Source: Nonomuraea jabiensis
GTDB lineage: Bacteria; Actinomycetota; Actinomycetes; Streptosporangiales; Streptosporangiaceae
Reading direction: 5' to 3'
Length of the DNA stretch: 64,000 nt
Assembly (NCBI RefSeq): GCF_014204795.1
Contig: NZ_JACHMB010000001.1
Coordinates: 8,258,501 to 8,322,500, forward strand
Position 1 is the first letter of the stretch. Each line of letters begins with the position of its first letter. The position numbers were made by a program, and so were the translations under genes. Of the stretch, positions 59,537-64,000 are shown piece by piece. A model generated the notes under the pieces. That model ran no database searches. It saw only the letters and a program-made list of their open reading frames with translations, and had not been told where the DNA came from.

Positions 59537-60961
59537 TCAGGCCGGGTGTTCGGTGCGGTCGCCGGACCAGTCCGTGTGGAAGGAGCCTTCCTTGTCCACC
59601 CGGCGGTAGGTGTGGGCGCCGAAGTAGTCGCGCAGCCCCTGGATCAGCGCGGCCGGGAGCCGGTCGCGGCGCAGGCCGTCGTAGTAGGCCAGGGCCGACG
59701 AGAAGCCGGGCGTGGGCACGCCGATCTGCACCGCCGTCGTCACCACGCGCCGCCAGGCCTCCTGCCCCGCGTCCAGCGCGGCCGCGAAGGTCGGGTCGGC
59801 CAGGAGGGTCGGCAGGGCCGGGTTGGCGTCGTACGCGGCCCGGATCCGGTCCAGGAACTTGGCCCGGATGATGCAGCCGCCGCGCCAGATCGTGGCCATG
59901 GCCCCCAGGTCGAGGTCCCAGCCGTACTCGCGGGAGGCGGCGGCCATCTGGTCGAAGCCCTGCGCGTACGCGACGATCTTGGACGCGTACAGGGCCTGCC
60001 GGACGTCCTCCACCAGCTCGCGCCCCCCGACCCCGGACAGGCCGGGCCCCTGCAGGGAAGCGGCGGCGGCGCGCTGCTCCGGGTGGCCGGACAGGGCGCG
60101 GGCGAAGGTCGCCTCGGCGATGCCGGTCACGGGCACGCCCAGGTCGAGCGCGCTCTGCACGGTCCACCGGCCGGTGCCCTTCTGCTCGGCCTGGTCCACG
60201 ACGACGTCCACGAACGGCTTGCCCGTCTCGGCGTCCACCTGGTCGAGCACCTCGGCGGTGATCTCGATCAGGTACGAGTCCAGCTCGCCCCGGTTCCACT
60301 CGCGGAACACCGAGGCCAGCTCGGCCGGAGTCGCGCCCAGGGCCTGGCGCAGCAGGTCGTACGACTCGGCGATGAGCTGCATGTCCGAATACTCGATGCC
60401 GTTGTGGACCATTTTCACGAAATGTCCGGCACCGTCGGGGCCGACGTGGACGCAGCACGGCACCCCGTCCACCTTGGCCGAGATGTCCTGCAGGATCGGG
60501 CCGAGCGCCTCCCACGACTCCTTCGAGCCGCCCGGCATGATGCTGGGCCCGTTCAGCGCGCCTTCCTCGCCGCCCGAGATGCCGGTGCCGACGAAGTGCA
60601 GGCCGCGCTCGCGCAGCGCCGCCTCGCGCCGCCGGGTGTCGTCGAAGTGGGCGTTGCCGCCGTCGACGATCATGTCGCCCGGCTCCATCAGGTCGGCGAG
60701 CTGGTCGATCACCGCGTCGGTGCCCGCCCCCGCCTTCACCATGATGATCGCCCGCCGTGGCCGCTTCAGCGAGGCCACGAAGGCGGCCAGGTCCTCGGAC
60801 GGGACGAACGTGCCCTCCCCGCCGAACTCCTTGACCAGCTGCTGGGTGCGCCCATATGTGCGGTTGTGCACGGCTACCGCGTATCCGTGCCTGGCCAGGT
60901 TGCGGGCCAGGTTGCGCCCCATGGTGGCCAGGCCGGTGACGCCGATGTCTGCCAAGTCCAT
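59537..60961 (-). CDS. gnd: 6-phosphogluconate dehydrogenase, NADP-dependent, decarboxylating
   Basis: 474 residues, the usual length of the long-form enzyme. The NADP-binding motif is GVTGLATMGRNLARNLARHG. Catalytic residues are the Lys in GHFVKMVHNGIEY (with the Asn and Glu of the same block) and the SGGEEGALNGPSIMPGG substrate loop. The C-terminal domain (YGWDLDLGAMATIWRGGCII, RAKFLDRIRAAYD) is complete. It oxidises 6-phosphogluconate to ribulose 5-phosphate and CO2 in the pentose phosphate pathway, making NADPH. The upstream gene on the same strand encodes a HAD phosphatase. The ATG is at 60961. Confidence 0.95.
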   Translation of the reverse strand: MDLADIGVTGLATMGRNLARNLARHGYAVAVHNRTYGRTQQLVKEFGGEGTFVPSEDLAAFVASLKRPRRAIIMVKAGAGTDAVIDQLADLMEPGDMIVDGGNAHFDDTRRREAALRERGLHFVGTGISGGEEGALNGPSIMPGGSKESWEALGPILQDISAKVDGVPCCVHVGPDGAGHFVKMVHNGIEYSDMQLIAESYDLLRQALGATPAELASVFREWNRGELDSYLIEITAEVLDQVDAETGKPFVDVVVDQAEQKGTGRWTVQSALDLGVPVTGIAEATFARALSGHPEQRAAAASLQGPGLSGVGGRELVEDVRQALYASKIVAYAQGFDQMAAASREYGWDLDLGAMATIWRGGCIIRAKFLDRIRAAYDANPALPTLLADPTFAAALDAGQEAWRRVVTTAVQIGVPTPGFSSALAYYDGLRRDRLPAALIQGLRDYFGAHTYRRVDKEGSFHTDWSGDRTEHPA

Positions 60962-61024
60962 CTCAAGCTCCTTTGTGGGGGATACGCATGATCCAGCTCG
61001 GTGGTTCCAGGGGATATTCCAACA

Positions 61025-61717
61025 TCAGTCGGACTGCCGGACGCCGAGTTCGTCGAGCCTGTCCAGCATGTCTGCCGGATCGGCGTAGACCCTGAAGGCG
61101 CCGGCGCGTTCGAGCTCGTCCCTGCCGTACCCACCGGACTGCAACCCGATGCCCAGCGCGCCGGCCCGGCGGGCGGCGAGCAGGTCCCAGACGCTGTCGC
61201 CCACCACCATGGCATGCGCCGGGTCCACCTGGACCAGTGCCGCACCGGCCAGGAACAGGTCGGGGTCCGGCTTCGCCCGGCGCACCATGTCACGCGTGAT
61301 CATCGGGGTGTCGTCCGGCAGGCCCAGCATGCCCAGCGCGAGCCGCGCCGTGCGGGCGTACCCGCTGGTGGCGATCGCCCACGGCACGCCGCGCGAGGTC
61401 AGCTCCGACAGCAGCTCCGCCGCGCCGGGCAGCGGCCGGACGGAGTGGACCTGCTGCTCGTACGCCTCCATGTGGGTGGTCTGCAACTGGTCGATCTGCT
61501 CCCGCGTCAGCTTCAGCCCGGTCTCGCGCAGCAGCGCGCTGACGAACAGCCCGCCGCTCATGCCGATGCGCCGGTGGATCCGCCACACCGACAGGTCGAT
61601 CCCCATGCTCGACAACGCCTGCCGCCACGCGATGACGTGCTGGTAAACGCTGTCTATCAGGGTGCCGTCCAGGTCGAACAGGAAGGCGGGCGTCGGGGCC
61701 TCCGGAAACTCGCTCAT
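61025..61717 (-). CDS. HAD superfamily hydrolase (beta-phosphoglucomutase-like subfamily)
   Basis: 230 residues from the ATG at 61717. Motif I is FDLDGTLIDS (nucleophilic Asp), motif II is IATSGYART, motif III contains the Lys of RRAKPDPDLF, and motif IV is VVGDSVWDLLAA. The helical cap between about 20 and 80 matches the class IA/beta-PGM type. It dephosphorylates or isomerises a small phosphorylated metabolite, perhaps a sugar phosphate given the adjacent pentose-phosphate enzyme (64 bases downstream), but this is inference. Its start is 24 bases from the divergent NAD(P)-binding gene. Confidence 0.9.
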   Translation of the reverse strand: MSEFPEAPTPAFLFDLDGTLIDSVYQHVIAWRQALSSMGIDLSVWRIHRRIGMSGGLFVSALLRETGLKLTREQIDQLQTTHMEAYEQQVHSVRPLPGAAELLSELTSRGVPWAIATSGYARTARLALGMLGLPDDTPMITRDMVRRAKPDPDLFLAGAALVQVDPAHAMVVGDSVWDLLAARRAGALGIGLQSGGYGRDELERAGAFRVYADPADMLDRLDELGVRQSD

Positions 61718-61741
61718 GGGTCCATGACACCATGAGGGACT

Positions 61742-62380
61742 ATGCGGATCATCATCGCGGGTGGTCACGGGAAGATCGCCCTGCGCCTGGAGGAACGGCT
61801 CAAGTCCGGCGCGGCCGGCATCGTGCGCAATCCCGCGCATGTCGCCGACATCGAGGCCACCGGGGCCGAGGCCGTGGTGTGCGACCTGGAGCGGGCGAGC
61901 GTCGAAGAGGTGGCGGCGATCGTCGAGGGCGCCGACGCGGTGGTCTTCGCGGCCGGGGCCGGTCCCGGCAGCGGCGCGGCCCGCAAGGACACCGTGGACC
62001 GGGCCGCGTCCGTGCTGCTGGCCGACGCCGCCGAGCGCGCGGGGGTGCGGCGGTTCATCCAGGTCTCGTCCATGGGCGCGGGCAGGCCGCCGCAGGGTGG
62101 CGACGAGGTCTGGGCCGCGTACATCAAGGCCAAGACCGAGGCCGAGGAGGACCTGCGCGCCCGCGACCTCGACTGGACGATCCTGCGGCCCGGCCGGCTG
62201 ACCGACGAGCCCGGCACTGGGCTGGTGCGGCTGGCCGCCGAGGTCCCGCCGGGGTCGGTGCCGCGTGACGACGTGGCCGCCGTCATCGTGGCCCTGCTCG
62301 AGGCCCCCGGTACGGCGCGCAGAACCCTGGAACTCGTCTCCGGGGACACCCCCATCAAGACCGTCGTTGGGACAGAGTGA
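61742..62380 (+). CDS. NAD(P)-binding protein, atypical SDR/NmrA-like
   Basis: 212 residues. The N terminus has the nucleotide-binding GGHGKIALRL motif (the G-x-G-x-x-G variant of YwnB/YhfK-like proteins), and the mid-part has FIQVSSMGAGRP, AAYIKAKTEAEEDLRARDLD and WTILRPGRLTDEP, conserved in atypical SDRs. A Tyr/Lys pair is present in the YIKAK motif. Redox substrate unknown. Its TGA overlaps the GTG of the aldo/keto reductase (GTGA), so the two enzymes form one operon. Confidence 0.87.
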   Translation: MRIIIAGGHGKIALRLEERLKSGAAGIVRNPAHVADIEATGAEAVVCDLERASVEEVAAIVEGADAVVFAAGAGPGSGAARKDTVDRAASVLLADAAERAGVRRFIQVSSMGAGRPPQGGDEVWAAYIKAKTEAEEDLRARDLDWTILRPGRLTDEPGTGLVRLAAEVPPGSVPRDDVAAVIVALLEAPGTARRTLELVSGDTPIKTVVGTE

Positions 62381-63420
62381 TTTCTGTGACTGAATACCGC
62401 GTACTTGGACGTACTGGACTCAAGGTCAGCCCGCTCTGCCTGGGGGCGATGATGTTCGGCGGGTGGGGCGAATCCGACCCCGCCGAGTGCGCCAGGATCA
62501 TCGACCGGGCGCTCGACTCGGGGATCAACTTCATCGACACCGCCGACGTCTACGCCCAGGGCCAGTCGGAGGAGTTCGTCGGCCAGGCGCTCGCCAAGTC
62601 GGGCAGACGCGACGACGTGGTGCTGGCCACCAAGGTCCACGGCGCCATGGGCGAGGGCCCCAACGAGCGGGGCAACTCCCGCCGCTGGATCATCCAGGAG
62701 GTCGAGAACAGCCTGCGCCGCCTCGGCACCGACTGGATCGACCTCTACCAGATCCACCGGCCCGACCCGGCCACCGACATCGAGGAGACCCTCGGCGCGC
62801 TCACCGACCTCGTACGGCAGGGCAAGGTCCGCTACATCGGCAGCTCCACCTTCCCCGCGCACCAGATCGTCGAGGCCCAGTGGGCCGCCGAGCGGCGCTC
62901 GCTGGAGCGGTTCGTCTGCGAGCAGCCGCCGTACTCGCTGCTCGCCCGTGGCATCGAGGCCGACATGCTGCCCGTGGCCGAGAAGTACGGCATGGGCGTC
63001 ATCGTGTGGAGCCCGCTGGCCGGCGGCTGGCTGAGCGGCCGCTACCGCAAGGGGCAGGAGCAGCCGCAGACGCGCAGGGCGTCCCGGCTGCCCGAGCGCT
63101 ACGACCTGACCAAGGAGGTCAACCAGCGCAAGCTGGACGCCGTCGAGCAGCTCGCCGTGCTGGCCGAGGAGGCGGGCATCACGCTGGTCGAGCTGGCGAT
63201 CGCGTTCACGATCAGGCACCGGGCGGTGACCTCGGCCATCATCGGGCCGCGCACCATGGAACACCTGGAGGGCCAGCTCACGGCCGCCGACGTGCGCCTG
63301 ACCGACGACGTGCTCGACCGGATCGACGAGATCGTCCCGCCGGGCGTCACGCTCAACCCCGCCGACCGGGGCTGGCAGCCGCCGGAGCTGGGCGACGCGG
63401 GCCTGCGCAGACGTCCCTGA
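62377..63420 (+). CDS. Aldo/keto reductase
   Basis: 347 residues from the GTG at 62377, coupled to the preceding gene. The TIM-barrel AKR tetrad is seen as Asp/Tyr in DTADVYAQGQSEE, Lys in LATKVHG and His in YQIHRPDP. NADPH-binding blocks are VIVWSPLAGGWLSGRYRKGQ and TSAIIGPRTMEHLEGQL. It should reduce aldehydes or ketones with NADPH. The pentose phosphate dehydrogenase nearby would supply NADPH, although a direct link is only suggested by location. Confidence 0.93.
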   Translation: MISVTEYRVLGRTGLKVSPLCLGAMMFGGWGESDPAECARIIDRALDSGINFIDTADVYAQGQSEEFVGQALAKSGRRDDVVLATKVHGAMGEGPNERGNSRRWIIQEVENSLRRLGTDWIDLYQIHRPDPATDIEETLGALTDLVRQGKVRYIGSSTFPAHQIVEAQWAAERRSLERFVCEQPPYSLLARGIEADMLPVAEKYGMGVIVWSPLAGGWLSGRYRKGQEQPQTRRASRLPERYDLTKEVNQRKLDAVEQLAVLAEEAGITLVELAIAFTIRHRAVTSAIIGPRTMEHLEGQLTAADVRLTDDVLDRIDEIVPPGVTLNPADRGWQPPELGDAGLRRRP

Positions 63421-63502
63421 GCGAGCCCCAGGCTTTGCCTGGCGCTGGGCGTGACTTCCGGCATACGCGGTAGGGGTCCCCCGAATCGAGGGGGGACACG
63501 CT

Positions 63503-64000
63503 ATGTCGTTTTTCGGTGGGGACCCGTTCAGAGGGTTCGAAGAGCTCACGGGCCGGGTGTTCGGTGGCATGGAGTCCTGGCCGCCGGCCCGGCCCGGCGT
63601 GCAGCGGGTGGACGTCGGCAGGCTGCTGTCCGCCTCGGCGAGGGAGGTCCTGGCGCGGGCCATGGACGCCGCCGGTCAGCGCGGCGCCCCGGACCTGGAC
63701 GTGATCGACATCCTCGACGCCCTGACGGAGGACGACGCCATCCGCAACACGCTGCGCACGGCCGGGGTGGACGTGGGCCGGGTACGCGACCGCATCGACG
63801 AGGTGGCTGGGCCCGGCGAGGCCGGCGAGGCGCCCACCACGCTCTCACCGGCCGCCAAGAGAGCGATCCTCGACGCCCAGCGGATCTCGCGTGCCCTGCG
63901 GTCGTCGTACATCGGGCCCGAACACCTGCTGCTGGCGATCGCCGCGCGCCCCGACTCCCGCGCCGCCCGGATCCTTCAGGACCAGGGCGTCTCCGCGAAC
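63503..64000 (+). CDS. Clp ATPase-type protein, N-terminal part (3' truncated by window)
   Basis: 166 residues are visible; the frame is open to the window end. The ATG at 63503 is preceded by a GGGGGGA site. The N-terminal repeat domain of ClpA/ClpC/ClpB is recognised from LSASAREVLARAMDAAGQRG, LDVIDILDALTEDDAIRNTL, and the second repeat LSPAAKRAILDAQRISRALR, SSYIGPEHLLLAIA. This domain binds adaptors and substrates; the AAA modules should lie downstream. It opens with an unusual short Phe/Gly leader (MSFFGGDPFRGFEE), as in actinobacterial ClpC-like paralogues. Which paralogue it is cannot be told here. Confidence 0.85.
   Translation, partial: MSFFGGDPFRGFEELTGRVFGGMESWPPARPGVQRVDVGRLLSASAREVLARAMDAAGQRGAPDLDVIDILDALTEDDAIRNTLRTAGVDVGRVRDRIDEVAGPGEAGEAPTTLSPAAKRAILDAQRISRALRSSYIGPEHLLLAIAARPDSRAARILQDQGVSAN

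Noticed and set aside
1-64000. tRNA or rRNA genes
   Set aside because: Reading both strands for cloverleaf ends and T-loop sequences gave no candidate that I could support.

Overview
The window is a piece of a high-GC actinobacterial chromosome. The signs are strong third-position G/C, many GTG starts, 4-bp ATGA/GTGA gene overlaps, several Ser/Thr kinases, a large LuxR/AAA regulator, and LacI, DeoR, TetR, AraC and WYL regulators. The protein types (an anti-sigma-like protein downstream of an ECF sigma factor, kinase-propeller fusions, DUF3152, DUF5360) suggest a Streptosporangiales member such as Nonomuraea. That placement is inferred from gene content only. I see no rRNA, tRNA, CRISPR array, prophage or classical biosynthetic gene cluster.

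Layout. 1-6.1 kb: the end of a secreted protein, a secreted subtilase, and a divergent ECF sigma factor with its likely membrane-bound partner. 6.5-10.3 kb: small uncharacterised proteins, an acetyltransferase and a MATE transporter remnant. 10.4-16.9 kb: a LuxR/AAA regulator, a DUF4239-like membrane protein with a secreted partner, a phosphotransferase and a LacI regulator. 17-24.5 kb: a kinase fused to the C-terminal half of an nSTAND1-like protein with a WD40 propeller, a flavin monooxygenase, a second kinase, and a secreted coiled-coil protein. 24.6-27.3 kb: an orphan sugar ABC ATPase and a TetR/DUF5360 operon with a perfect 28-bp operator. 27.3-30.3 kb: a low-complexity pyrimidine-rich tract interrupted by a complete IS1634-type element. 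30.3-39.3 kb: a sugar locus made of a DeoR repressor, a secreted GH2 enzyme, and a YtfQ-YtfR-YtfT-YjfF-like ABC importer. 39.4-42.2 kb: a third kinase-like protein that has lost its DFG aspartate. 42-64 kb: mostly housekeeping and accessory genes, including pirin, an MBL hydrolase, DUF3152, an amine oxidoreductase, SDR/MerR, LacI, a MazF-like protein, a phosphate transporter, epoxide hydrolase/WYL, a thioesterase, an AraC regulator, a VOC protein, 6-phosphogluconate dehydrogenase, a HAD phosphatase, an aldo/keto reductase and the start of a Clp ATPase.

How the genes work together. The clearest functional unit is 30.3-39.3 kb: a secreted GH2 enzyme would release a sugar that a galactofuranose-type importer takes up, under a DeoR switch. 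A second theme is signalling through three kinase-like membrane proteins carrying propellers or extended extracytoplasmic tails. The third and most unusual theme is repeat expansion. At least five proteins (anti-sigma, two kinases, ABC ATPase, AraC) carry tandemly repeated low-complexity linkers, and intergenic minisatellites occur at about 27.6-28.3, 33.8 and 59.3 kb. The best candidates for something undescribed are the kinase/nSTAND1-tail fusion, the GFG pseudokinase, and the roughly 220-residue linker inside the sugar ABC ATPase.
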